Shown: piece by piece, positions 51,534-60,578 of the stretch
How positions within the stretch are numbered: the stretch's first letter is position 1
Layout: every line of letters begins with the position of its first letter
Origin: Paraburkholderia sp. IMGN_8
GTDB lineage: Bacteria > Pseudomonadota > Gammaproteobacteria > Burkholderiales > Burkholderiaceae
DNA length: 64,000 bases
Assembly (NCBI RefSeq): GCF_038050405.1
Contig: NZ_CP150901.1
Span: 992,001 to 1,056,000, forward strand
Reading direction: 5' to 3'
The notes under the pieces: model-generated
The model's input: the letters and a program-made list of their open reading frames with translations, nothing else
The model's database searches: none
Told to the model about the DNA's origin: nothing
Program-made: the position numbers and the translations under genes

Positions 51534-51974
51534 ATGCGGCGCGTGATTGTTCGGCGGTCTCCAGTTCACGGCAAAGGCGTGTTCGCCATGCATGCGCTCG
51601 CGGCGGGCGAGCGCGTGCTTGAGTACAAAGGTGAAATCACCTCGTGGCGAAATGCGCTGCGCCGTCACCAACGTGAAGGCGTCGAAGGCCATACTTTCCT
51701 GTTCGGTCTGTCCGATGGGTCCGTGATTGACGGCAGTCGCGGCGGCAATAGTGCACGCTGGCTGAATCACGCTTGCGCACCGAACTGCGAGACTATCGAG
51801 GACGAGGGACGGATTTTCATCCACACGCTGCGGCCGATCGAGCCGGGCGAAGAACTGTTCATTGAATATCTGCTCGCCACTGACGATCCGCCGGATGAAG
51901 ACGTTCGGGCGCAGTACGCGTGCCGGTGTGCCGCGGCGAACTGCCGTCAGTCGATGCTGGCTGACGCAGCGTGA
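51534..51974 (+). CDS. SET-domain protein (protein lysine methyltransferase-like)
   Basis: The 146-residue protein is almost entirely a SET domain: VRRSPVHGKGVFAMHALAAG, the SAM/catalytic motifs ARWLNHACAPNCETIEDEGR (NHxCxPN) and GEELFIEYLL (E-L-x-x-x-Y) and a post-SET cysteine cluster (CRCAAANCRQSM) that binds zinc with the core Cys. GGAAAGGAAAG precedes the ATG at 51534; the frame is open upstream to 51390. Bacterial SET proteins of this size modify unknown protein targets, possibly histone-like proteins or ribosomal proteins. Confidence 0.88.
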   Translation: MRRVIVRRSPVHGKGVFAMHALAAGERVLEYKGEITSWRNALRRHQREGVEGHTFLFGLSDGSVIDGSRGGNSARWLNHACAPNCETIEDEGRIFIHTLRPIEPGEELFIEYLLATDDPPDEDVRAQYACRCAAANCRQSMLADAA

Positions 51975-52233
51975 AAGGGGGGCGGGAGAGTCAGTTGGCA
52001 GCATTACAATCCTCAAAATTGCTGTGAGGCCGAAGCGGGAGAATGATGGATTCATCCAGATCGGCGTGGATGTGTTTTTCCTTCCCGATGTGCTGAAGCC
52101 ACTGTTGCCAAAGGGAGGTGTATCGGACGATGCCCCTGGCGCAAACACGAAGGAGCAGATGTCGCTGGAGCTTGACGATCGGTGGTGACATTGATGCCAG
52201 CGCGTATGTCGACAGCTATAGGGGAGCGGTCTT

Positions 52234-52473
52234 ATGCAGAAGCGGAAGTACGCACGAAAGAGCGCAGGGACAGTGAGTCTGCCGGAACTGCTGGACCGGC
52301 TTGAACTGGCCCTGACGGGCACACCCGCTCGTGTGTCCGTCTGTCGGGCGCTGTCGGATCTGAACCGCGGGCTTGGCTCGACCAGCGAGAAGACTGCTGG
52401 AGGGCGCAGTCGATCCGGGTCCCCGCGGCGTCGGCGCCAAACCGCCGTCGAAACCTTGCCATTGTTTTCTTGA
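52234..52473 (+). CDS. Small hypothetical protein, 79 aa
   Basis: MQKRKYARKSAGTVSLPELL and DRLELALTGTPARVSVCRAL suggest a basic N terminus and one amphipathic helix. The C-terminal half is low-complexity (SRSGSPRRRRQ). GGGGAG lies seven bases before the ATG. It could be a real small basic protein; support is modest. Confidence 0.35.
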   Translation: MQKRKYARKSAGTVSLPELLDRLELALTGTPARVSVCRALSDLNRGLGSTSEKTAGGRSRSGSPRRRRQTAVETLPLFS

Positions 52474-52578
52474 ATAAGCGCCAACAGCCGAACACCCCAC
52501 ATCCGGTCGTTTCTGCGAAGCGCGACCGGTTGATCGTTTCCGACGTGTCGACAGCAAAAGTTCGAAGCAGCTACGGGT

Positions 52579-52632
52579 ATGAACAAGGTACGCGCTTATG
52601 CTCTGCAGCACATGAACGCGTACCTTGTTCAT
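52579..52632. repeat. Perfect 16-bp inverted repeat with 22-base spacer
   Basis: ATGAACAAGGTACGCG and its exact reverse complement. No gene flanks it closely. It would form a strong hairpin in RNA or a cruciform in DNA. It could be a recombination or plasmid-maintenance site, or a trace of an inverted duplication. The surrounding 52474-52980 has no supported gene. Confidence 0.6.
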
Positions 52633-52980
52633 CCCCCATTTTCCGATGGAACGCGCGGCGCTGCCCTGGTGGGTGCCGAGCGTCGCCTTGAGCGATCATT
52701 CGTCGTTCTAGCGGCGGGGCAGTCGTCGCGCGGGCGTTGGTCGGCCAGCGCGCGGCGGTGCATAGGGCCGCGGTGCTCGGCGTCGATCACGCCGTATCCG
52801 GCGCAGTGACGGGCGAGGGACTTGGCGCCCGATCGCTTCGTTATACGGACAGTGCGGAAGTACTTGGGGCAAACCACGGATGATTCGACAGTCGGCAACC
52901 GGTACCGCCTGGAGTATGGCGGCCGGGCGCCAACGTGAGCGCCGTGCTCGGCAATCTGGGCAGCCATATCTGACCGTCGC

Positions 52981-53188
52981 GAGCAAGCGTGTCGCCTTCT
53001 CGATTTGCTACGAAGACTTCCAGTGGTGGCCGAACTGGCGCCTACTTATCGAACGATCGAATGTGCTTGTCGGCATGTCGAACGGCTGGGTCAACACCGA
53101 CTTGGCGATCGACGCCACTCAACGGCAGAGCGTGGAGTCGATCGCGCGGCTTATCGGCGTGCCGCTGTTACGGGCCGCGAACCGTTAG
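52981..53188 (+). pseudogene. Carbon-nitrogen hydrolase fragment (TraB/Lnt-like)
   Basis: The reading KRVAFSICYEDFQWWPNWRL, LIERSNVLVGMSNGWVNTDL and ATQRQSVESIARLIGVPLLR matches the C-terminal part of nitrilase-superfamily proteins, with the cysteine nucleophile in SICYED. Related conjugal-transfer TraB proteins and apolipoprotein N-acyltransferase share this pattern. Upstream scraps (VGNRYRLEYGGRAP) lie in a broken frame. It is a relic, possibly of an integrated conjugative element. Confidence 0.6.
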
Positions 53189-53468
53189 GCCGGGGGGCAC
53201 GGACGACGTGGTGGCGGCGCCGCCTTTCCTTGTGCGGTAAGGCTTCCTCCAAGGCGTGAGCCGTATCCATCACCTGGAGGACAAACGGGACGGCGCCGTG
53301 ACAATTCCGGTCATTGGCCTCGACAAGCTTCGGAACGAGAACTTTCAGCTTTGATATGAGCTCCTCCAGTGTATCCGCCTCCGTGAACAAACCTGGAATG
53401 TTGTCGCTCCGTGCGACCCAGACGGCAGACTCGGTGTTCCAGAATGCCGTAACTTCTACTTCTGCCAT
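53151..53468 (-). CDS. DUF1902/HicB-like protein, orphan
   Basis: The first ~70 residues (MAEVEVTAFWNTESAVWVAR, SDNIPGLFTEADTLEELISK, VLVPKLVEAND) are the DUF1902 fold, related to HicB antitoxins. The remaining ~35 residues read antisense into the carbon-nitrogen hydrolase fragment and are probably an extension caused by rearrangement. AAGGGGGCGCC precedes the ATG. A HicA-type toxin, usually adjacent, is absent, so it is an orphan. Confidence 0.65.
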   Translation of the reverse strand: MAEVEVTAFWNTESAVWVARSDNIPGLFTEADTLEELISKLKVLVPKLVEANDRNCHGAVPFVLQVMDTAHALEEALPHKERRRRHHVVRAPRPNGSRPVTAARR

Positions 53469-53789
53469 GGCGCCCCCTTCGGTTGCTCGACACGAATGCG
53501 CCTAGTGTTTGACGACGAAGGATAAGTCTACGCTCCGTTTTGCGATGTCGAAAGTCGGGTGTTCGCGCATATAAGGAAATTTTTCGCATGTGCCCGCCGC
53601 GTGAATGGTTCCGACAAATCGGTCGCTTCACCAACGTTGACGGTGATCGTCCTGCCGTTTTGGCAGGCTTGGCTGCACCCGATGTCCCGACACCGCCAAT
53701 CAGCAACGTCGAACCGAACATCTCACTCTTCGATGCCATCCGCCTGCCGACACCGACGATCCGCGCCTTGTCGCGCCAAACTGCACTCT

Positions 53790-54130
53790 CGATTGCATCG
53801 AAAGTAGATACATACATAAAGAAGTGTCGAACTCGGCACGCAAGGCGCGCAAGTCGTCGGCTGAAGCTGCGGTCGCCGCGGGCACCGATTCGCAGCGCTT
53901 CTGATAGGCGCGCGGGGCACGCATGAAGTGCGGAGAATCGCCGCCAACACGCATGCAGTATGCATGTGCACGCAGTCCGTGTCTTGCCGAGCCCAGTCGC
54001 GCCGGTGAGAAGCAGATGTACGTTGCGGATCCAGTCGCATCTGGCGAGCGTGGTGAACACGTGCTCGTGGAGGCGGTGTGTGCCGATATGCGATGCCTTC
54101 AACGCAGGCTTGCAGATTCTTCAGCGTCGC
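53790..54130 (-). pseudogene. istB: IstB-like ATPase fragment of an IS21-family element
   Basis: The frame reads RLHEHVFTTLARCDWIRNVH, LLLTGATGLGKTRTACTCIL and SALHACPARLSEALRIGARG. This is the Walker A neighbourhood of IstB, normally GATGVGKSW with LACAL following; several positions are altered, and after RSFSRRLARLA the frame breaks. No istA and no terminal repeats are seen. It is a decayed insertion sequence immediately downstream of the cyanophycinase. Confidence 0.7.
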
Positions 54131-54133
54131 CGC

Positions 54134-54991
54134 TTAGAGCGAGCGTTCGACGGCCAGTGTCAAAGCAGTGGTATCCCCAGTCGAACTCCCCGGGGGCGGT
54201 GTATCGCTTAATAAGGTGTGCGCATTGAGGTCGTAAGTATTGCCTGCAACCAGAATATGTAGGCGTATTCCAGTCAGGCCTACCGGGTCGTCATGGCGAA
54301 CGGAATCGACTGTGGAATGGCGCGGATTCGATCCGTCGATAATGGTGACCCCACCGCTGCCTACGACCTCCAGCGTATCGTCTGGGCCGATGAATGCGGC
54401 CGTATCCTCGTCCAGTCCGATGCCGACCCCAAATGGCGTAGCGGCCACTGCCGTCAGCAGGCGCCCGAGTCGATCCCGCTGACTGAAGTGTTGGTCGATG
54501 ATCAAGCGGCTGATGAGCCCCAGGCCGGGTGCCAGATCAACCATCCCGGCACGTGGCGTGGCCCCGCTCTTGCCGCCGGCGATCATCGCGGCGGACATCG
54601 CGGAGGCGCCGGCCGAGGTGCCGGCTATGTGCATGCCTGCTGCGTTGCGGGTGCGCAGCTTCTCTGCCGCCGACGTGCCGCTCAGGATCCCGGCAAGGCG
54701 CACCTGGTCGCCTCCTGTCATGAAGACCCCATCGGCGCGATCGAGCTCCTTCAGGTATCTCTCCGACTCGCAGTCGGCGGGGGTCTTGAACGGCAAGATA
54801 CTGACCCGATCAGCCCCGAGGGCGCGAAACACCGTTTCATAACGATCCCCGGTGTCATCCCGCGACGAGGCCGTGGGGATGACCGCGATGTGCGCACGCG
54901 GCCCACCGCAAAGCGTCACAAAGCGTTGCAGGATAACCGGGTTCTGGACCCGGTTCTCGGCGCCACCGATGGGGATAATGAAGCCTCGCAT
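54134..54991 (-). CDS. cphB: Cyanophycinase
   Basis: A serine peptidase (family S51) that cuts cyanophycin (Asp-Arg polymer) into beta-Asp-Arg dipeptides. The 285-residue protein starts at 54991 (MRGFIIPIGGAENRVQNPVI) after AAGGGTG. It has VFMTGGDQVRLAGILSG, the nucleophile Ser126 in HIAGTSAGASAMSAAMIAGG, GLGLISRLIIDQHFSQRDRL and IGLDEDTAAFIGPDD, all family hallmarks. The C terminus runs up to the IstB relic and may be slightly altered. It is the degrading partner of the cphA genes 2.4 kb away. Confidence 0.93.
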   Translation of the reverse strand: MRGFIIPIGGAENRVQNPVILQRFVTLCGGPRAHIAVIPTASSRDDTGDRYETVFRALGADRVSILPFKTPADCESERYLKELDRADGVFMTGGDQVRLAGILSGTSAAEKLRTRNAAGMHIAGTSAGASAMSAAMIAGGKSGATPRAGMVDLAPGLGLISRLIIDQHFSQRDRLGRLLTAVAATPFGVGIGLDEDTAAFIGPDDTLEVVGSGGVTIIDGSNPRHSTVDSVRHDDPVGLTGIRLHILVAGNTYDLNAHTLLSDTPPPGSSTGDTTALTLAVERSL

Positions 54992-55726
54992 GACACCCTT
55001 CGACCGTTTTGCGGGACGCATCATTCAATCTCTCTTCAAGCTTGACCGGCGACCGTGGCGGACCCGCCCCTGGCACGGCAATCGCGGTTTTCCGCTGATC
55101 ATTCGAGCAGCGCCATGACGATGCTGAATCAATCGGGTGGCACGCTCGTCAGCGCTTCGCGGCGAATCAAGCGCGTTCAGTTCATACTCCAGCAAACCGA
55201 GCCGAGACGCCGGAAGGAGCGATGCCTGCACACATTTGCGCGTTTTCGCGTCGCGATAGGTTAGTAGCTGTCCCACCCAACAAGCAGTGTACATAAAGAA
55301 CATATTTCTCGTTCTGCTCGCGCTGAAGCAGGCAGGTCCGTCTCCGCAGGCGACGATGAGAAGGTTCAGGCAAGGGCATTGCGCGAAACACTGGGCGCGA
55401 AATTATGAAGAGTTCTGTTGCGACTGGCGCGACCTGTGGTTCAACCAACGGTCGAGCTTCCGAGTGGGGTCATCGGTGACGTGGTGCTGGCCGCAGGAGG
55501 CATCGTGTTTCCTTCGCCTGCGGTGCTCGGCGGCACGAATGCAGTTCTCTACACGGCCGCGCTTGCCGACGATGATGTGATCGAGGTTTTTCGATCCGTA
55601 AGCGTCCGATCAGTCACGACTCGCGGTGATGATGAGACGAAGAGCTTCCATGGGTCTGTGCAACTTCTGCGGGCACAGACAGGTGTCCGCTTAACAAAAG
55701 CGGCCATGCAGACGGACAGCGAGCAT
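54992..55726. other. Region without a firm gene upstream of cphB
   Basis: A minus-strand 92-codon frame (55303-55025, LPASRLGLLEYELNALDSPR) is the only candidate and overlaps no known domain. A + strand frame at 55418-55849 (YTAALADDDVIEVFRSVSVR) overlaps the nitrile hydratase remnant. I support neither. Confidence 0.4.
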
Positions 55727-56137
55727 TCAGGAACCGTATCGCTCTTTCAATACGCCGCGCGGGTCGATGACCGCGCGCGACCGATACGGCGCCCACTTGT
55801 ACCCGACGGGCGGAAGCCCGAGCACCGGCCACGGGTAGCACGGGCGTAACGTGCAGACCACCATGTTATGCACGGCGGGCGTATTCTCCAGCGCAACCAT
55901 GTGTTCGCCCTGTCCGCCGGTGTAACCCGGCGAGGCGATCGCCGCACTGGTGTCGTCGAGCAGCCATTTCTTGTATGCCGGATCGCTCCAGGCCTTCGCG
56001 ACCACGCGCGCGCCATTGGGCGGTCCGACCTTGTGCGCGTATGTCTCGATCAGGATATCCGGGGCCTCGGGATCGACGTATCCCTTCTCTACCAGCAAGG
56101 ATTCCAGCGCGCGCACGCGCAAGTCCATCTCCGACAA
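55727..56137 (-). pseudogene. Nitrile hydratase alpha subunit, truncated and missing a metal ligand
   Basis: The sequence [60 protein letters not shown] and [20 protein letters not shown] is nitrile hydratase alpha. The metal site of the family is VCTLCSC. Here it reads VCTLRPC, so the middle cysteine and the serine are lost. The protein ends at [12 protein letters not shown], about 60 residues short. The start is uncertain (TTG 56137 or ATG 56128). No beta subunit is present. It should be inactive. Confidence 0.8.
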
Positions 56138-57121
56138 CGCACTACTTTCGTGGTGGTGAGCATCGGCGTGCCGATGCCCTGGTCGGTTCCCTTGAGGATC
56201 GCTGATTGAAGTTCGCCCGGGAGATTGCCAAACAGGACCAATATGGTTGGCCCAGGGCGCAAATGCAAACCGGCCGGATGCAACCTGGAGCGCCGCGTGC
56301 TGCTGAGCCTCGCGACCGCGGACACTACTTCGCCGTCAGCAATGAAGATTCGCCCCCGAATAGGCTGGTGCAGGCCAAAGCAGGAGTGGGTGGTTCCTCC
56401 GGCTGTTTCTGGCCATACTCGGGCAGCAGTCGCGACGGGTAGTAGTCGACCCAAACCCGCCTGTCGTATTTCTCAGAAGCGGACGCTCAAGGAGCGACGC
56501 GGGCGGCACCACCTTGCCTGCATTCAATGATGTTCATTCACCTCGGCCAGTCGCGAAGGTGCTTAAATGCGCGCGATTTTTGGTCGTCCCAGCCTTGATC
56601 CTTGGTGATCAGCGCGGTCAGCATCTGGGTTAGATTGCGTGATGAATGACCGCTATCGAGGACAACGCGCGCATCGACCAGCGCCGCCGTTGCGCTGGCG
56701 GACCATCCAGAGTCGCCAACGAGCGGCTGTGAATGGGCTCGTTGTCCCCACGGTCGTCGAATGAACACCGCCGACGCTAATCAAGGGGACCGGATCGGAC
56801 AACAGAAAAGTCCGAACCGACAATTACAGAAGAGAGGTTGCTTTATCTCGAATTATCGCTATTTTTGTAGTGGAGTTCTGCATGCCTGCCCCGACGCTTT
56901 GTGGCGGGTTTGCGGCACAGCCTTGGCCGCCAACCGACCATGGCGGCTCAGCGCACGCGTGGCGCGACCTGTTTGCACTACACGATGGTGTACGCAGCCC
57001 TCAAGCGCAAGACGGAACAACGGCCGCGATGCCGTCAACACCGTCATCGCTAAAACCGTTGCTATCCCACTGATTCAATGCCCATAGCCGTCACTACCGG
57101 CGGAGCAGTTTAGCTCAAAGA
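56138..57121. other. Long gene-poor stretch upstream of cphA
   Basis: Several frames are open, but none shows a recognisable domain with a ribosome site. A promoter-like element for cphA lies at 56835-56866. The minus-strand reading [20 protein letters not shown] (near 56190) looks coding and may be a remnant from the nitrile hydratase neighbourhood. Confidence 0.4.
56835..56866 (+). promoter_or_regulatory. Promoter-like element upstream of cphA, copy 1
   Basis: AGGTTGCTTTATCT, ten bases, then CTATTTTT. The same two words with the same spacing occur at 61251-61282 before the second cphA. TTGCTT and TATTTT are 16 bases apart, acceptable for a sigma-70 promoter. It would give a ~470-base leader on cphA. 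Confidence 0.5.
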
Positions 57122-57198
57122 ATTTTTAGCGAAGTGGACGCGCCTTTCGTGCCGTGCCTGTGGCCATCTCCGTGCGCCGCCTCCGCTTCGCTAAAAAT
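57122..57198. repeat. Perfect 13-bp inverted repeat flanking 51 bases in the cphA leader
   Basis: ATTTTTAGCGAAG at 57122-57134 and its reverse complement at 57186-57198, about 150 bases upstream of the cphA ATG. It could be a leader RNA stem, a terminator/attenuator or the ends of a tiny mobile repeat. Confidence 0.5.
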
Positions 57199-57345
57199 CC
57201 TCTGCACGAGAGGACGAAAGCGGAGGGAGATCAGCCAACGATTGTTATGACAATTCGTCGTATTTTGAATGCCGTTTAGTGCCTCTCTACGATGGCTCGA
57301 AGGGGCTGCGGCTTACCTGAAATCAGAACTTCAGGAGGTCATTCG

Positions 57346-60081
57346 ATGGAAATCAAGTCAATCGTGGCTTACCAGGGACCTAATATTCATGCCCACTTCC
57401 CGGTGATTCGGTGCACCGTCGATCTGGGGGTGCTTGAAGAATGGCCAACCGTGCGCCTCGGCCAGGGTTTCATTGATCGTCTCCTTGGCTATCTGCCGGG
57501 CCTTCAGCAGCATGGCTGTTCCTACAATACCCCCGGCGGGTTCGTGCGACGCATGTGGGAAGGCGAGGGAATCTGGCTGGGTCACGTCATGGAGCACATG
57601 GTCATCGAACTGCAGAAGGTTGCAGGCTCGGATGTGAGTTTTGGCAGGACGCGTGCCGCCGGTCCGTGCGGGCATTACGAGATAGTCTACGAATACCATG
57701 ACGAGGATATCGGTCGGCAGGCCGGAAAGCTGTCCCTTGCCTTGATCGGGCATCTGCTTCCTGACGAGCTGAAGCCGGAGCGGGACCTCGATGAAGAATT
57801 CGACTTTGAACGTGAACTGAATGATTTCATCCGTTATGCGCGGAGTCGCGACGTGGGGCCAAGCACTGCCGCGTTGGTGAGCGCCGCTGGGAAGCGTGCA
57901 ATCCCTTGTACGCGCCTGAACGGCGAGAGCCTGATGCTGCTCGGCTACGGGCGCTTCCAGAAACGCATCAAGGCGACGCTCACGAGCGAGACGCGTCAGA
58001 TCGCCGTAGATCTGGCTTCGGACAAGGAGGAGACCAATAGGATCCTGCGTGACGCGGGCCTGCCGGTGCCGAGGCAGCGCAAGGTCTTTAGGGCCCGGGA
58101 CGCCGTCCGTAGTGCCGAAGACATCGGCTATCCGGTCGTGATCAAGCCCATGGACTGTAATCACGGGCATGGCGTATCCACTCAACTTACAACGCCGGAG
58201 CGAGTGGAACTAGCTTTCGACAGGGCCCGGGAGTACAGCAAGGCAGTGCTCGTCGAAAGCTATATCCCGGGGTCTGATTACCGCATGCTGGTGGTCAATG
58301 ATCAATTGGTGGCGGTTGCCAGACGCATCCCTGCACATGTGTTGGGCGACGGCGTTCGCACCATCGAGGAGTTGGCGGAAGAGGTCAATCGGGATCCACG
58401 CCGGGGTGTGGGGCATGAGAATGTGCTCACCCGCATCGCGCTCGATGGCGTGGCAGAACGTCTGCTGGCCGAAAAGGGTTATAGCCCCGCGACGGTGCCT
58501 GAGCCTGGCGAGACCGTCTATTTGTGTGCCACCGCCAACCTCTCCACCGGTGGCACAGCCATCGACGTCACCGATAGCGTGCACCCGGACAATCGGGAAA
58601 TGGCCGTCCGGGCGATCAGGGCCATTGGCCTGGACGTCGGTGGTGTTGATTTCATCACCACCGATATCTCCGCGTCGTATCGTGAGACTGGCGGCGCCAT
58701 TTGCGAGGTGAATGCCTGCCCGGGTCTACGGATGCATCTGGCGCCGAGCGACGGCACGCCCAGGGACGTGGCCGGGCCCATCATCGACATGCTGTTTCCA
58801 CCCGGTGCTCCAACGACCGTCCCCATTGCAAGCATTACCGGCACCAACGGCAAGACCACCACGTCGCGCATGCTGGCCCATATCATGAAGCTGGCGGGCT
58901 ACACGGTTGGTCTGGGTACAACCGATGGCGTCTACATCGACGGACGGCTGACTGTGGAAGGCGACATGACCGGGGCGACATCCGCGCGCATAATTCTCGC
59001 GGATTCCGCTGTCGACGCCGCCGTACTGGAGACGGCCCGGGGCGGCCTGCTGCGGTGTGGTTTGGGCTATCCGGAGTGCAACGTGGCGGGCTGCCTCAAC
59101 GTGACCGCCGATCACCTGGGCCTGCGTGGGGTCGAGACCGTGGAGCAGATGGCCGAGGTCAAGCGCATCGTCATCGAAGTGGCGAAGGACATGGCTGTCG
59201 TCAACGCTGACGATCCCTTATGTCTGAAGATGGCGGATCATAGCCACGCAAACCGCCTGGGCTACGTGACCATGAACCCTGCCCACCCGCTGGTCAATGA
59301 GCATATACGGGCGGGCGGGGTGGCGGTCATCCTGGAGGAAGAGATAAACGGCCACATGATCACCCTGTGGGACGGTGGTCACCGTTTTCCGTTGCTGTGG
59401 ACGCACCTGATTCCGGCCACGGTGCAAGGGCTCGCTCTGCACAATGTGCAGAACGCGATGTTCGCCGCGGCGCTCGCTCGCGGTCTCGGGATCGATCTCG
59501 AGGGCATCCGCCTGGGCCTGCGCACGTTCGAAAACACCTTCCAGCAGACCCCCGGCCGCTTGAACATCTATGATCAGCATCCGTTCAGGGTGATTCTGGA
59601 CTATGCGCACAATCCGGCGGCCGTGAAGACCATGTGCGCTTTTGTAGACCGGCTGGGCGCCGCGCGCGCGAAGATCATTTCGCTGACGGTCCCGGGCGAC
59701 CGCCGTGACGAGGACGTCCTGGAGATCGCGCGTATTGCGGCCGGACACTTCGAGCATTACATCTGCCACCGGGACTGCGACTCGCGTGGGCGGGCTCACC
59801 TCGAAGTGCCGGAAATGCTGTGCTACGCGCTGCGCGAGAACGGGGTCGGGGCAGAGCAGATCCAGGTCATCGCCGATGAGCAGGCAGCGAATCAATCGGC
59901 GCTCGAGATGGCTGGCCCTGGCGATCTGCTCCTCCTGTTGAGCGAAGACTACACGCGTGCCTGGGAGCAGATTGTGCACTTCAGGCCCAATGGGCAAGCA
60001 GGGCATGCGGCCGAGAGAAGGCCGGTCCCGGTCAAGGTCCACTTGGACGACCTGGGCGGGTTCCATGGAGATCATTCGTGA
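57346..60081 (+). CDS. cphA: Cyanophycin synthetase
   Basis: It polymerises aspartate and arginine into cyanophycin with ATP. The 911-residue protein starts at ATG 57346 with AGGAGGT upstream. The N domain (MEIKSIVAYQGPNIHAHFPV, HVMEHMVIELQKVAGSDVSF) is followed by an ATP-grasp domain (VVIKPMDCNHGHGVSTQLTT, GGAICEVNACPGLRMHLAPS) and a Mur-ligase-like domain with P-loop ASITGTNGKTTTSRMLAHIM (near residue 497), LETARGGLLRCGLGY and ILDYAHNPAAVKTMCAFVDR. All three parts look intact. The acidic/basic tail after LRPNGQ-like FRPNGQAGHAAERRPVPV is variable. A small repeat protein follows 164 bases downstream. Confidence 0.95.
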   Translation: MEIKSIVAYQGPNIHAHFPVIRCTVDLGVLEEWPTVRLGQGFIDRLLGYLPGLQQHGCSYNTPGGFVRRMWEGEGIWLGHVMEHMVIELQKVAGSDVSFGRTRAAGPCGHYEIVYEYHDEDIGRQAGKLSLALIGHLLPDELKPERDLDEEFDFERELNDFIRYARSRDVGPSTAALVSAAGKRAIPCTRLNGESLMLLGYGRFQKRIKATLTSETRQIAVDLASDKEETNRILRDAGLPVPRQRKVFRARDAVRSAEDIGYPVVIKPMDCNHGHGVSTQLTTPERVELAFDRAREYSKAVLVESYIPGSDYRMLVVNDQLVAVARRIPAHVLGDGVRTIEELAEEVNRDPRRGVGHENVLTRIALDGVAERLLAEKGYSPATVPEPGETVYLCATANLSTGGTAIDVTDSVHPDNREMAVRAIRAIGLDVGGVDFITTDISASYRETGGAICEVNACPGLRMHLAPSDGTPRDVAGPIIDMLFPPGAPTTVPIASITGTNGKTTTSRMLAHIMKLAGYTVGLGTTDGVYIDGRLTVEGDMTGATSARIILADSAVDAAVLETARGGLLRCGLGYPECNVAGCLNVTADHLGLRGVETVEQMAEVKRIVIEVAKDMAVVNADDPLCLKMADHSHANRLGYVTMNPAHPLVNEHIRAGGVAVILEEEINGHMITLWDGGHRFPLLWTHLIPATVQGLALHNVQNAMFAAALARGLGIDLEGIRLGLRTFENTFQQTPGRLNIYDQHPFRVILDYAHNPAAVKTMCAFVDRLGAARAKIISLTVPGDRRDEDVLEIARIAAGHFEHYICHRDCDSRGRAHLEVPEMLCYALRENGVGAEQIQVIADEQAANQSALEMAGPGDLLLLLSEDYTRAWEQIVHFRPNGQAGHAAERRPVPVKVHLDDLGGFHGDHS

Positions 60082-60245
60082 CGAGCGCGGCGTGCGGCTG
60101 GCGCGAGAGATCGAAGACTGAATGAGTTTTCGCCGTGGTTACGACGACATGCCAGGCGGTCTCAAGCTGACCTGGTGACAGGGCTCCAGGGCGGGTGAAG
60201 CATAAGGCCCATCCTTCGTGGAGTTCAATACCTTGGAGAGTCAAA

Positions 60246-60578
60246 ATGGACGAGAAACAGAAATTTCTTCTCTACAACGATAACGACACCACGCTTGATG
60301 CCTTCGCGAAGCGGAGGATGGCCGTCGAAGTCGCCCTGGACTTCATACGTAATGAAGCAATGAGCGGGTCTTCGCGCAATTCCGTGGATTACAATATGAG
60401 ACACCTCTCGGACTACGCCGATTTTATTCAGGAAGCCTTGAGAGGCAGTGAGCGAGAAGCCTTTAGTGGCAGGGATCGAGAAGCGTCGAGAGGCAGGGAT
60501 CGAGAAGCGTCGAGAGGCAGGGATCGAGAAGCGTCGAGAGGCAGGGATCGAGAAGCGTCGAGAGGCACGGAGCACTAG
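60246..60578 (+). CDS. Small cphA-linked protein with charged 8-residue tandem repeats
   Basis: The 110-residue protein starts at ATG 60246 (MDEKQKFLLYNDNDTTLDAF) with GGAGAG upstream. Residues 1-75 are helical (KRRMAVEVALDFIRNEAMSG, YNMRHLSDYADFIQEALRGS). The rest is GRDREASR repeated four times plus degenerate edge copies. A relative of its helical end (NLRHLFEYADLIQQALARRE) forms the C terminus of the truncated second cphA, showing that this family travels with cphA. Function is unknown; binding to cyanophycin granules is a guess based on the Arg/Asp/Glu-rich repeat. Confidence 0.75.
   Translation: MDEKQKFLLYNDNDTTLDAFAKRRMAVEVALDFIRNEAMSGSSRNSVDYNMRHLSDYADFIQEALRGSEREAFSGRDREASRGRDREASRGRDREASRGRDREASRGTEH
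60468..60563 (+). repeat. 24-bp tandem repeat, four perfect copies
   Basis: The unit begins GGCAGGGATCGAGAAGC and is repeated exactly four times. A degenerate copy precedes it (60444-60467) and a half copy follows. It is in frame with the small protein, adding eight residues per copy, so copy number can change without breaking the gene. Perfect identity suggests recent expansion. Confidence 0.95.

Noticed and set aside
51201..52586. A 461-codon minus-strand frame opposite the SET-domain gene
   Set aside because: It lies antisense to a clear SET gene, has no domain and no ribosome site, and has a shadow-like Ser/Arg-rich composition.
54293..55045. A 250-codon plus-strand frame
   Set aside because: It is antisense to the cyanophycinase, whose catalytic motifs are unambiguous.
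60468..60563. The 24-bp repeats as a CRISPR array
   Set aside because: The copies are contiguous with no spacers and encode an in-frame octapeptide, so this is a coding tandem repeat.
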